From the NCBI RefSeq assembly GCF_001428105.1, contig NZ_LMSJ01000012.1, forward strand, positions 246,569 through 310,568: a stretch of DNA of 64,000 bases, read 5' to 3'. Origin of the DNA: Paenibacillus sp. Soil766. Lineage in GTDB: Bacteria > Bacillota > Bacilli > Paenibacillales > NBRC-103111. Both the position numbers and the translations under genes were made by a program. The first letter of the stretch is position 1, and each line of letters begins with the position of its first letter. This document shows positions 27,642-36,115 of the stretch, one piece after another. The notes beneath the pieces are model-generated. The model searched no databases, was not told the DNA's origin, and saw nothing but the letters and a program-made list of their open reading frames with translations.

Positions 27642-28013
27642 TCACTGTGCCAGTCTTTCGAAAAAGATAATTCTATTACCAAAAGGATCAGTCACTGTGA
27701 CTTCTTGAGTGTCCCAAGGTGTCTCGTGGATACCAGGACGAGAGTATTTCGATTTACGCGCTGCCAATTGGCTGTGAAAAGCTTCGATATCTCCCAGTTC
27801 AACGCGAATCGCGGCTCCAGGGGTGCAGTCACCGTGATGTTCCGATAAATGAATCGAGAGTGCATCCAGGGTAACTTCCATGTAAAGGGGCATATCAGGT
27901 TCAAATCGGTGTTCCCAAGCCAAGGTAAACCCTAGATAATCAAGATAAAATTCCTTGGCTTTCGTTTCATCAAACATTCGGAAAATAGGTGTTGCCCCTT
28001 TGATGCTCGGAAT
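27642..28013 (-). CDS. Glyoxalase/bleomycin-resistance superfamily protein, probable ATT start
   Basis: The first ATG (27977) would start the protein at MFDETKAKEFYLDYLGF, but homologues of this VOC family carry about ten more residues ending in (I/V)P.(L/F)R before this motif. The frame upstream reads PSIKGATPIFR, and at its head is ATT (28013) exactly 6 bases after AGGAGGGG (28027-28020), while TAG closes the frame at 28028-28026. No ATG, GTG or TTG exists between. The 123-residue product has the betaalphabetabetabeta motifs (SIHLSEHHGD, TDPFGNRIIFFE) of this fold, with His and Glu metal candidates. It follows rocF by 24 bases, so it is probably in that operon. Substrate unknown. Confidence 0.85.
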   Translation of the reverse strand: MPSIKGATPIFRMFDETKAKEFYLDYLGFTLAWEHRFEPDMPLYMEVTLDALSIHLSEHHGDCTPGAAIRVELGDIEAFHSQLAARKSKYSRPGIHETPWDTQEVTVTDPFGNRIIFFERLAQ

Positions 28014-28037
28014 AAGATTCCCCTCCTATGCAGTCGA

Positions 28038-28952
28038 TTATAAAATTTGATCACCGAAGAAAGAACTGATAAGGCTTACTGCTAATTCGGAAGTTTTGTT
28101 ACTTTCATCGAGAAGCGGATTGACCTCAACGAATTCAGCAGACGTCACAATGCCGGCTTCATGCAGCATTTCCACTGCCAGATGTGCTTCTCGGAACTGA
28201 AGACCACCTTTGACGGTTGTCCCTGTCCCAGGTGCCTCTATGGGATCCACAGAATCGACATCATAGCTAAGATGAACGCCATCTGTTCTTATTTTAATAT
28301 AATCGATGGCTTCTTGCATCACATAGGCCATTCCCTTGCGGTCAATATCGTACATCGTATAACATTTGATGCCCAGCGAGCGAATCAGCTTCTTCTCACC
28401 TTCATCCAACGAGCGAGCCCCGATGAGCACGATATTCTCAGGCTTCACTTTGGGGGAAATTCCGCTGATCTGGGTCAATAGGGGATGCCCAATGCCCAAG
28501 CTGACGGCGAGCGACATCCCATGTATGTTTCCGGAAGGACTTGTTTCTGGTGAATTTAAGTCCGAATGTGCATCAATCCATATGATCCCTAACTGCTTGT
28601 AATGACTAGCTAAGCCTGCGATTGTACCGATGGCAATACTATGGTCGCCACCGATAACGAGTGGGAAATAATTTTGGTTCGCGACATCAGAAACTTGCTT
28701 GGCTAATTGCGTATTTATATCAATTACTTCTGCGAAATGTTTTAAATTTGTGGTATTCACTTGTGCATCTAAGGGAGTTAGCTTCTCATTCAGGTGCAAA
28801 TCTGAAACATGATCAACACTATAGCCCATTTGCTGTAAGGCGGGAAGTAATCCTGCTTCAAATATAGCTTTAGGTCCATGACTTGCACCTCGGCGACCTG
28901 CCCCCAGATCAAAGTTGACACTGATTGCAGCGATTTTTGGTGGGATACTCAT
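28038..28952 (-). CDS. rocF: Arginase
   Basis: The 304-residue protein starts after AGAAGGAG. The manganese-binding signatures of the ureohydrolase family are intact: GGDHSIAIG, DAHSDLNSP and SYDVDSVDP, and the N-terminal GAGRRGASHGP substrate region is typical of arginases rather than agmatinases. It hydrolyses arginine to ornithine and urea in the cytoplasm, feeding ornithine aminotransferase (24688-25887). It is the first of two co-oriented genes, with the VOC gene after it. The ~230-bp upstream region shows no obvious sigma-54 signature, in contrast to B. subtilis roc genes. Confidence 0.95.
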   Translation of the reverse strand: MSIPPKIAAISVNFDLGAGRRGASHGPKAIFEAGLLPALQQMGYSVDHVSDLHLNEKLTPLDAQVNTTNLKHFAEVIDINTQLAKQVSDVANQNYFPLVIGGDHSIAIGTIAGLASHYKQLGIIWIDAHSDLNSPETSPSGNIHGMSLAVSLGIGHPLLTQISGISPKVKPENIVLIGARSLDEGEKKLIRSLGIKCYTMYDIDRKGMAYVMQEAIDYIKIRTDGVHLSYDVDSVDPIEAPGTGTTVKGGLQFREAHLAVEMLHEAGIVTSAEFVEVNPLLDESNKTSELAVSLISSFFGDQIL

Positions 28953-29182
28953 CGGATCAACTCCTTCTGATGGATGATTGTGACAATAAATCCTCCGGTT
29001 GCACTCCTTTGACTAACATTCCCAATCTGCGTGTAACCATCCTTCTATAGGATATGAAGTTATATTTTCTTTGTTCTTGGGTAAATCCCTTTTAGTATCT
29101 GTGTACGATTCGCAGAAATTGATTAGTTCGACCAAGAAAGTTAAACTTAGAGAGATAAACTAAACGCTGAAAGTAGGTTACC

Positions 29183-30463
29183 ATGTTAATCAATTTGGTT
29201 TTAATCGCAGTACTGATTGTTCTTACCGCTTTTTTTGTCGCGACAGAATTTGCAGTTATTCGGATTCGTCCAAGCCGCGTAGATCAAATGGTTGCAGAAG
29301 GCAAGAAAAATGCACTAGCTGTTCAAACCGTTACCTCCAATCTGGATGGCTACTTATCCGCGTGTCAACTCGGCATTACAATTACTGCTCTAGGTCTTGG
29401 TTGGTTAGGTGAACCTACGGTCGAGAAGCTCCTCGGTCCCTTGTTCGAAGGAATTGGTGTAGGGGAAACACTCTCGCACATTTTATCGTTTGGTATCGCT
29501 TTTTTATCCATTACCTATATCCATGTAGTTCTTGGTGAACTAGCGCCCAAAACGTTAGCCATCCAGAAAGCTGAAGCGATTTCTATTCTAACAGCTCCGT
29601 TCATTATCTTTTTCTATAAAATTATGTACCCCTTCATCTGGATTTTAAATGGTTCAGCCACACAGCTTGTAAGATTATTTGGCGTCAAACCAGCAAGCGA
29701 GCATGAAGAAGCGCATTCCGAAGAGGAAATACGCATTATTTTATCAGACAGTCTTGAGAGTGGAAAAATCAATAAGACCGAGTATGGATATGTGAATCGC
29801 ATCTTCTCCTTCGATGAATTGTTGGCGCGTGAAATTATGGTCCCACGTACGGATATGATTTGTCTCTATGCGGATAAACCACTTGAAGAGAACATGAACA
29901 TAATAATTAAAGAACAATACACGCGTTTTCCCGTAGCCAAAGAGAGTAAAGATCATATCATTGGATTCGTGAATACGAAGCAATTCTTCTTAAGTTACAT
30001 CTCGAATCCAGATTTTAATTTCAAAGGTTTGCTTCAACCGATCATGACGATTCCTGAAGGAATGCCTGTGAAGTCCCTGCTCAAAAAGATGCAGCGTGAA
30101 AATGTACATATCGCTTTACTGATGGATGAGTATGGCGGAACCTCCGGATTGATTACAATTGAAGATATTCTCGAGGAAATTGTCGGGGAGATTCGTGATG
30201 AATTTGATAAAGATGAACTGAAAGAAATTGACAAGCTAGCGGAAGGACACTACGTTGTCGATGGCAATGCCTTGATCATTGAGTTAAATGCTAGATTGGG
30301 ACTTGACATTATAGACGAGAACGTGGATTCGATCGGTGGCTGGCTATACAGTAAGCAGTCAGAATTGAAGATTGGTGAACAATGGCAGTATCAGGATTGG
30401 ACGTTCATTGTACGTGAAAGAGACACGAATCGAATTCGCAAAATTGAGCTTCTTAAAAATTAG
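29183..30463 (+). CDS. CNNM/CorC (TlyC-like) transporter-family protein
   Basis: The 426-residue protein has the DUF21 membrane domain (~1-190; NLDGYLSACQLGITITALGLG, a family hallmark), two CBS domains (~205-330; EIMVPRTDMICL and MDEYGGTSGLITIEDILEEI) and a C-terminal CorC_HlyC domain (~345-420; NVDSIGGWLYSK). Members are called hemolysin-like, but several act in magnesium or cobalt efflux or sensing. It is a single-gene unit bounded by a terminator. Which ion it handles is not seen here. Confidence 0.92.
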   Translation: MLINLVLIAVLIVLTAFFVATEFAVIRIRPSRVDQMVAEGKKNALAVQTVTSNLDGYLSACQLGITITALGLGWLGEPTVEKLLGPLFEGIGVGETLSHILSFGIAFLSITYIHVVLGELAPKTLAIQKAEAISILTAPFIIFFYKIMYPFIWILNGSATQLVRLFGVKPASEHEEAHSEEEIRIILSDSLESGKINKTEYGYVNRIFSFDELLAREIMVPRTDMICLYADKPLEENMNIIIKEQYTRFPVAKESKDHIIGFVNTKQFFLSYISNPDFNFKGLLQPIMTIPEGMPVKSLLKKMQRENVHIALLMDEYGGTSGLITIEDILEEIVGEIRDEFDKDELKEIDKLAEGHYVVDGNALIIELNARLGLDIIDENVDSIGGWLYSKQSELKIGEQWQYQDWTFIVRERDTNRIRKIELLKN

Positions 30464-30476
30464 GTCACCAATACGC

Positions 30477-30524
30477 AAAAAGAGGGTTCCCCCGCCACTT
30501 CAATGGCTCAAGGGACCCTCTTTT
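30477..30524. terminator. Bidirectional terminator
   Basis: AAAAGAGGGTTCCC (30477-30490) pairs with GGGACCCTCTTTT (30512-30524), with A/T runs on both sides. It lies between the convergent CNNM and aminopeptidase genes. Confidence 0.9.
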
Positions 30525-30527
30525 CTA

Positions 30528-31760
30528 TTAAAATGCCCAGTTTCCTTGGCGGAAGATCGGCACGATGGTGCCATCTGCGAGTTCACCGTCAATATCCATC
30601 TCGGCGGAACCGATCATGAAGTCGACGTGAATGAGGCTGTCATTCAGTCCTGCTTGCAGCTGTTCTTCTTTGGTCATCTGTGTGCCGCCTTCGATACAAG
30701 TCGGGAAGGCGCGGCCAAGGGCCAGATGGTTTGAAGCATTTTCATCATATAGCGTATTGAAAAAGATTAAGTTCGTGTTCGAAATCGGTGACACATGCGG
30801 TACAAGGGCGATTTCACCTAGGAAATGTGCGCCTTCATCCATTTCGATCATGGCTTGCAGGGATTCAAAGCCTTGATCTGCTGAATACTTCGTGACACGG
30901 CCTTGCTCGAAGGTGATCGAGAAGTTATCGATCAAGCTGCCTTGATAGCTCAGCGGCTTTGTACTTCGGACCGTCCCATGCGTTCCCAAGCGGTTCGGGG
31001 AAATGAAAACTTCCTCCGTCGGGATATTCGGGTTGAAATCGAAGTCGCCCGTTTCGTTCGTTGCCGAACCCCCACGCCAAATGTGCTGTGGTGGAAGCTC
31101 CACAGTAAGTTCGGTTCCTGGTGCGCGGTAATGAATTTTATGGAATTGCATTTCATTCAATTGTTCCCTTTTGCTGCGGAGAGTCGCGTTGTGATCCTGC
31201 CACGTTTGTACAGGATTTTCTTGATCTACGCGGGTAGCTTCAAAAATCGCATCCCATAGGGCAGTAACTGCAGCCTGATCTTCTAGATCAGGGAATACTT
31301 TCTGTGCCCAGGCTAGGGAAGGAACAGCAATGATGGACCATGTCATTTTGTAAGAGGACATGTATTCACGCCATTTGACGAGCAGGGGACCTGCCGCTTT
31401 CGCATTCGCTGAGATTCTAGCAGGATCCACATCTTTCAGCAGCTCAGGGTTGTCCGCATCGATCCATAAGTATGCGCCATTACTTTCAGCTAACTCGGTT
31501 AGTGCTTGTGCACGCCAAGCTGGGTACTCATTGAATGATTCATCAGGCGCGTGTGTATAGCGGATTTGGGTACAGACTTCATCCTGCCATTCAATATGTA
31601 CATGTTTAGCGCCGGCTTCGTACGCTTTACAAGTGATAAGTCTTACGAATTCGGGGTGCCCAATTGGCGCATTAATCCAAAGCGATTGACCCCCTTGAAT
31701 GTTGAGGGCTACTCGAACAGTCAGCTCCGCATATTTCTCAAGATTGTGTTCAAACGTCAT
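30528..31760 (-). CDS. M29 family metallo-aminopeptidase (AmpS-like)
   Basis: AAAGGAGG precedes ATG 31760 (MTFEHNLEKYAELTVRVALN), which is chosen over the longer frame to 31823. The 410-residue protein has the M29 layout: an N-terminal domain with NIQGGQSLWINAP, and a C-terminal metal-binding domain with conserved Glu/His residues (EVFISPNRLGTHGTV, GEIALVPHVSPISN, HLALGRAFP, NDSLIHVDFMIGS). Members are cytoplasmic dimers that remove N-terminal residues with Co, Zn or Mg. It is a single gene convergent with the CNNM gene. Confidence 0.93.
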   Translation of the reverse strand: MTFEHNLEKYAELTVRVALNIQGGQSLWINAPIGHPEFVRLITCKAYEAGAKHVHIEWQDEVCTQIRYTHAPDESFNEYPAWRAQALTELAESNGAYLWIDADNPELLKDVDPARISANAKAAGPLLVKWREYMSSYKMTWSIIAVPSLAWAQKVFPDLEDQAAVTALWDAIFEATRVDQENPVQTWQDHNATLRSKREQLNEMQFHKIHYRAPGTELTVELPPQHIWRGGSATNETGDFDFNPNIPTEEVFISPNRLGTHGTVRSTKPLSYQGSLIDNFSITFEQGRVTKYSADQGFESLQAMIEMDEGAHFLGEIALVPHVSPISNTNLIFFNTLYDENASNHLALGRAFPTCIEGGTQMTKEEQLQAGLNDSLIHVDFMIGSAEMDIDGELADGTIVPIFRQGNWAF

Positions 31761-31930
31761 TAGAAAAATCCTCCTTTTACTCCGTCTTGTTTGAAGTTTA
31801 TCGCTCTGTTCATTGACTGTCAAATAAATTTTACAGTCTGATGAAAATCCTTATTTAAAATGTATCTGAGTAGTCATTGCATGGAATTTTGACATTTGTT
31901 TACACTAGGGGCAGGAGGTGAATTGCGTTC

Positions 31931-32863
31931 ATGCGCTATGAATGGCTATTGGGCCTGTTGTTGCTTGCCCAGCCCAAAGAATTGCCTTTTCAACTATCGG
32001 ATAACCCGAATGGGGAGAAGATGGCTCAGATTAAGCGAGAATCTTGTACGACCCATCTCTTGGATGTTCCGTTGGTTGATACACAGAAATTAAATCGGCT
32101 TGCCGAGCAAATTGACAAATCGATATACCGCAAGCCGATAAACGCTACAATTAGTGACAGCGGGGGCATTGTGAAAGAGATTGCAGGCGTTCGGTTGAAT
32201 CGAAGCGCATTTCTCAATGAGTTCTATGGACAATTTTATTCAGAAGGACCCTTGAATGTGGCGTTACCGCTGCAAACCCTATATCCCAAAGTAGATAGTG
32301 AACTGCTTGCCAGCATTCGAGTACGTCCAATTGGCTATTATGTTACCTATTTTAATACCCGAAATAATCACCGTGTAACGAATCTTAAATTAGCCACCCA
32401 GGCAATCAACAATTATGTCGTGCAGCCGAATGAAACGTTTTCTTTCAATCGCGTTGTTGGCGTTCGAACACCGAGCAGGGGGTATATGTCCGCAAAGGTG
32501 ATTGTAAGAGGGGAATTCTCCGAGGGAATCGGCGGCGGTATTTGCCAAATATCCTCAACGCTATTTAATGCGGTTGATCGAGCAGGTCTCACGATTATTG
32601 AGAGGTATTCCCATAGCCGATCCGTGCCATATGTGCCCCATGGAAGAGATGCTACCGTGAATTGGGGCGGGCCTGATTTTAGTTTTAGAAATGATTATAA
32701 TCAGCCTGTATTAATTCGCGCGCATGTATTGCCTGGTTCTGTCCATATCAGCATTTCTTCGTCGGATGGGATTAATGTCAAATCTCGTCATGTTCCTGGT
32801 GCAACAGAAGCGATACCTGAAGAAATTGAAACGAATTCAAATGTGAAAAATTCGCTCCCTTAA
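31931..32863 (+). CDS. VanW family protein
   Basis: The 310-residue protein has the VanW signature region: QPNETFSFNRVVG, YMSAKVIVRGEFSEGIGGGI, CQISSTLFNAVDRAGLTIIE and an end VPHGRDATVNWGGPDFSFRN. A predicted N-terminal hydrophobic stretch is short (WLLGLLLLAQP) and not a clear signal peptide. Family members are found near vancomycin resistance or as YoaR-like cell-wall associated proteins, with no proven biochemical role. AGGAGGTG precedes the start by about 11 bases, and a TTGCAT/TACACT pair (31877-31906) may be its promoter. Confidence 0.88.
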   Translation: MRYEWLLGLLLLAQPKELPFQLSDNPNGEKMAQIKRESCTTHLLDVPLVDTQKLNRLAEQIDKSIYRKPINATISDSGGIVKEIAGVRLNRSAFLNEFYGQFYSEGPLNVALPLQTLYPKVDSELLASIRVRPIGYYVTYFNTRNNHRVTNLKLATQAINNYVVQPNETFSFNRVVGVRTPSRGYMSAKVIVRGEFSEGIGGGICQISSTLFNAVDRAGLTIIERYSHSRSVPYVPHGRDATVNWGGPDFSFRNDYNQPVLIRAHVLPGSVHISISSSDGINVKSRHVPGATEAIPEEIETNSNVKNSLP

Positions 32864-32998
32864 CCGCTAGGAGCCCTTCTCGAGGTCAAGATATGCATAT
32901 TTTATGAAATAAAAGCACGAAATCGCAAGATTTCTGAGCTGATTTTTTGCTAATATAGATGGCAGATCATTCAGCTTGAGAAGGGTGGAAATTCCTTT

Positions 32999-34399
32999 AT
33001 GAAAACGTTTTTAGACGAAAATTTCTTGCTTAACAATGAAACTGCTGTACATCTTTTTCATGAATATGCCAAAGAACTACCGATTATTGACTATCACTGC
33101 CACTTAAGTCCTAAGGAAATTTATGAAAATAAACAATTTAACAACATAACCGAAGCTTGGTTATATGGTGACCACTACAAATGGCGGATGATGCGTGCCA
33201 ACGGTATCGACGAGTCCAAAATTACGGGTGAAGCTAGTGATTATGATCGCTTTGTAGCATGGGCTTCCACACTTCCAATGGCGATTGGTAATCCGTTGTA
33301 CCACTGGTCCCATATGGAGCTTCAAACCTATTTCGGTGTGTACGATATCATCAATGAGCAGAATGCTCCAGCTATTTGGGAAAAAGTGAATGCGAAATTG
33401 GCTGAGGGTGGATCCCGCGCTAGAGACCTGATCACAAACTCAAAAGTAACCGTCATTTGTACGACTGACGATCCTGTGGATTCCTTGGAATACCACATCC
33501 TAATTAAAGAAATTGAAGGATTCGATACGCAAGTATTGCCTTCCTACCGTCCGGATAAGGCCCTCGAAATCAATCGCGCTACGTTCCTTCCGTGGATTGC
33601 GCAACTTGAAAAAGCGGTAGGCACGCCAATCCGCACCTATGATGATTTATTGGCTGGTCTAGAAAGCCGCGCTGTCTTCTTTGACTCTGTCGGCTGTAAA
33701 GTGTCTGACCATGCGTTGGATTATGTACCTTTTGCGGCAGCGACCAAAGAAGAAGTTGACGCGATCTTCGCGGCTGGTCTTGCGGGTCAACCAGTAAGTC
33801 TGGAAGACGAGAAGAAGTACAAAGCATTCACGCTCATCTTCCTTGGCGGTATCTACAAGAAATTGGATTGGGCCATGCAATATCATATCAATGCGTCCCG
33901 TAACAACAATGGACAAGCGTTCGCTATGCTAGGTCCAGATACAGGATTCGACTCCATTGGTGATAGCCCAGTTGCTGGTGCGTTAACGGGACTATTGTCC
34001 GCACTTGCAGTAGCGGATTCCTTGCCGCGTACCATTCTCTACTCCTTGAATGCACGGGATAACGAGATTCTTGCCTCCTTGATGGGCAGCTTCCAAGGCG
34101 ATGGCATCGCTGGCAAAATCCAATTGGGCGCCGCATGGTGGTTCAATGATACGCGTGATGGCATGATCTCCCAAATGAAATCCCTAGGAAACTTTGGTTT
34201 ACTTGGACGTTTCGTTGGGATGCTAACGGATTCCCGCAGCTTCTTGTCCTACACACGTCATGACTACTTCCGTCGCATTCTTTGCAACATGATCGGTGAG
34301 TGGGTTGAAGCAGGCGAGTTCCCGAACGACGAGCAGCTGTTGAAACAGTTGGTTCAAGGTATTTCCTACAACAATGCCAAGCAATATTTCAGTTTCTAA
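32999..34399 (+). CDS. uxaC: Glucuronate isomerase
   Basis: The 466-residue protein is full length for UxaC. Its N-terminal metal site DYHCHLSPKEI, the VICTTDDPVDSLEYH region, QYHINASRNNN and the late WWFNDTRDGM are typical of this amidohydrolase-like family. It converts D-glucuronate to D-fructuronate (and galacturonate to tagaturonate), the first cytoplasmic step of hexuronate use. No uxuA/uxuB/kdg genes adjoin it here, so the rest of the pathway lies elsewhere. A 16-bp inverted repeat GAAATCGCAAGATTTC at 32919-32934 is a possible operator upstream. Confidence 0.95.
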   Translation: MKTFLDENFLLNNETAVHLFHEYAKELPIIDYHCHLSPKEIYENKQFNNITEAWLYGDHYKWRMMRANGIDESKITGEASDYDRFVAWASTLPMAIGNPLYHWSHMELQTYFGVYDIINEQNAPAIWEKVNAKLAEGGSRARDLITNSKVTVICTTDDPVDSLEYHILIKEIEGFDTQVLPSYRPDKALEINRATFLPWIAQLEKAVGTPIRTYDDLLAGLESRAVFFDSVGCKVSDHALDYVPFAAATKEEVDAIFAAGLAGQPVSLEDEKKYKAFTLIFLGGIYKKLDWAMQYHINASRNNNGQAFAMLGPDTGFDSIGDSPVAGALTGLLSALAVADSLPRTILYSLNARDNEILASLMGSFQGDGIAGKIQLGAAWWFNDTRDGMISQMKSLGNFGLLGRFVGMLTDSRSFLSYTRHDYFRRILCNMIGEWVEAGEFPNDEQLLKQLVQGISYNNAKQYFSF

Positions 34400-34404
34400 A
34401 TGAC

Positions 34405-34444
34405 GAACCTTTGTGTGAGCGTGAGCTTGCACGAAGGTTTTTTA
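34405..34444 (+). terminator. Rho-independent terminator of uxaC
   Basis: AACCTTTGTG...AGC pairs with GCTT.CACGAAGGTT and is followed by TTTTT at 34439-34443. Confidence 0.85.
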
Positions 34445-34478
34445 ATTTGTGGAAGGTTAGCGGTGGGCAGATGGTGGG

Positions 34479-34590
34479 GAGACTAAGATTGGCGAGAAAG
34501 TAGTGGAGTGGAGACTTATTTTGGCGAGAAAGTAGTGAAGTGTCGTGTGAGGATGTATGGAGACTTAGTTCGGCGAGATTAGTAGTGACG
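34479..34590. repeat. GAGACTTA...GGCGAGA short repeats
   Basis: GAGACTAAGATTGGCGAGAA (34479), GAGACTTATTTTGGCGAGAA (34511) and GAGACTTAGTTCGGCGAGAT (34560) are three related 20-base units in this intergenic stretch, each followed by AGTAGTG. They are another repeat class in the uxaC-AraC gap. Confidence 0.65.
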
Positions 34591-34599
34591 TGTTGCGTG

Positions 34600-34788
34600 A
34601 ATAAATGGATTTTATACAGTTATTTTCACAGTTATTTCGCGAAAATGTGGATTAGATGGATTTTATGTAGTTAATTTAGTGGGAAATACTAATATGATCC
34701 GATCTCGTCAATTTAGCTGTATGTTTTCCATCTAAATCGTAAAATCGGGGAAATATCTTCGAAATAGCTGTACATTTTCCAGTTAAAT
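34600..34788. repeat. Dispersed intergenic repeat element, locus 2
   Basis: Two direct-type segments (34600-34625 with TGGATTTTATACAGTTATTT; 34651-34678) and two inverted-type segments (34710-34737; 34762-34788 with TAGCTGTACATTTTCCAGTT) resemble those at 11572-11760. The element fills most of the space before the AraC remnant. Confidence 0.7.
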
Positions 34789-34847
34789 GAATCGTTGCTT
34801 CAAGAAACGGTCCGCTGGTTCCACGCACACATGCCCCCACTACGCCA

Positions 34848-35150
34848 AAATACATACATGATCATTATCATGAGCGGATTCTGATTTCAGAGCTCACAGT
34901 GTTGATTGCGATGAGTGAGGGGCATTTCTGCCGTTTTTTTTAAAATCATTCGTCAAAAAGACACTTGTCGAATATCTCAACTTCTATAGAGTCGAGAAAG
35001 CGATGAAGTGTCTGGAGGATCCGAGGATCAAAATCATAGATGTTGCGAGTGAGGTTGGCTTCGAGAGTCCAAGTTATTTTATTAATACGTTCAAAGCGCT
35101 CAAACTGATGACGCCGACCGATTATCGTAAATGGATCAGAGCCCCAGATG
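34848..35150 (+). pseudogene. AraC-type DNA-binding domain remnant with frameshift
   Basis: Reading from 34848 gives KYIHDHYHERILISELT... and SEGHFCRFF, the first helix-turn-helix of an AraC domain; a shift in the T8A4 run (34934-34945) leads into SFVKKTLVEYLNFYRVEKAM, IKIIDVASEVGFESPSYFIN and LMTPTDYRKW, the second motif. Together they rebuild one nearly complete AraC domain of ~100 residues. The N-terminal sensor part is missing and the 5' side is repeat sequence. So this is a truncated, frameshifted gene. It ends against the intact AraC gene on the other strand, which belongs to the same broad family but is not a duplicate in sequence. Confidence 0.85.
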
Positions 35151-35960
35151 CATCATCTTCCGGCATTGGAGCGGAGTCTGTGACGTCACCTGCTTGAATA
35201 CACGCCCAAAGTGAGCGACGCTGTCAAAGCCGGCTTGTTCAGCAATGTGGATTACTTTGAGCTTCGTTTCCCTTAATAAACGTTGAGCTTCCCGGATGCG
35301 CAGGTTATTCAAATACTCGACGAACGAGAAGCCAATCGTATCCTTGAATGAGCGGCAGAAATAACTCGGGCTAATATGGAACTTTTCAGAGATTAGCGCA
35401 AGTGTCAGTCGCTCGTTGAAGTGCTCATTAATATAGGTGACGATCTCGAAAATCTTCGGATTATAAGCCTGTGGATGCTCATCCAGCACTCCGGGCTGAT
35501 CCATAAGTCTCGAGCAGAATATCAGCAGTTGTGTAAGTAAGGCTTTGCTATTCAGCTCCCAACCGAGCTGCTCTTGCTGCTTTTCCCGCAATAAGCTGAA
35601 GAGTAAATTCTCAACGAGCGTGCGATTCGCGCCGGAAAGAGAGACGATATATTGCTTTAGACGAAATGGAGCGAGCGCTATCGTATAGTTCTCATCCTCT
35701 TTCATTGCGAGCCAGCGTTCCTCGAAATTGATTAAGATGCGCTCGTGAGGACGATCATTGGCATCAAGTGTTTTGTGGAGTGTATGTTTATCTATAAATA
35801 CAAGGTCACCCTCTTGCATCGCATAGACGCGGTCTTGAATGAAATAATTGCGCTTCCCACTGAGTAAATAATAAATTTCATAGTGGTCATGGAAATGATT
35901 CACTAACATTGTGTAGGATTGCTCTCTGCGGATTCTTTCAATTTCGTAATGAAACAACAT
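35136..35960 (-). CDS. AraC family regulator with cupin sensor domain
   Basis: AAGGGG (35971-35966) lies 5 bases before ATG 35960, so it is preferred to the GTG at 35966. The 274-residue protein has an N-terminal cupin-like domain (HFHDHYEIYYLLSGKRNYF, EGDLVFIDKHTLHKTL) and a C-terminal AraC domain (LTLALISEKFHISPSYFCRS; VIHIAEQAGFDSVAHFGRVF). It is transcribed divergently from the Gfo/Idh/MocA oxidoreductase and hydrolase genes, with a 155-bp gap, which makes it their likely regulator. Sugars or sugar acids are usual ligands in this class. Confidence 0.92.
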   Translation of the reverse strand: MLFHYEIERIRREQSYTMLVNHFHDHYEIYYLLSGKRNYFIQDRVYAMQEGDLVFIDKHTLHKTLDANDRPHERILINFEERWLAMKEDENYTIALAPFRLKQYIVSLSGANRTLVENLLFSLLREKQQEQLGWELNSKALLTQLLIFCSRLMDQPGVLDEHPQAYNPKIFEIVTYINEHFNERLTLALISEKFHISPSYFCRSFKDTIGFSFVEYLNNLRIREAQRLLRETKLKVIHIAEQAGFDSVAHFGRVFKQVTSQTPLQCRKMMHLGL

Positions 35961-36115
35961 AGACACCCCTTAGATAAGTTTGGCCTCTCTATTTTACAGC
36001 AATATATGCAAGGAAATAAAGGAATGGGGTAATATTTGATTAGAAACACAACAAATATTGTATTAATCTAGCAATAAGAGATGAAATTCTTTTTAATCGA
36101 GAGGGGCAATAACTG

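Noticed and set aside
28953..29182. Sigma-54 (-12/-24) promoter for rocF
   Set aside because: No GG-N10-GC motif was found in the minus-strand upstream region.
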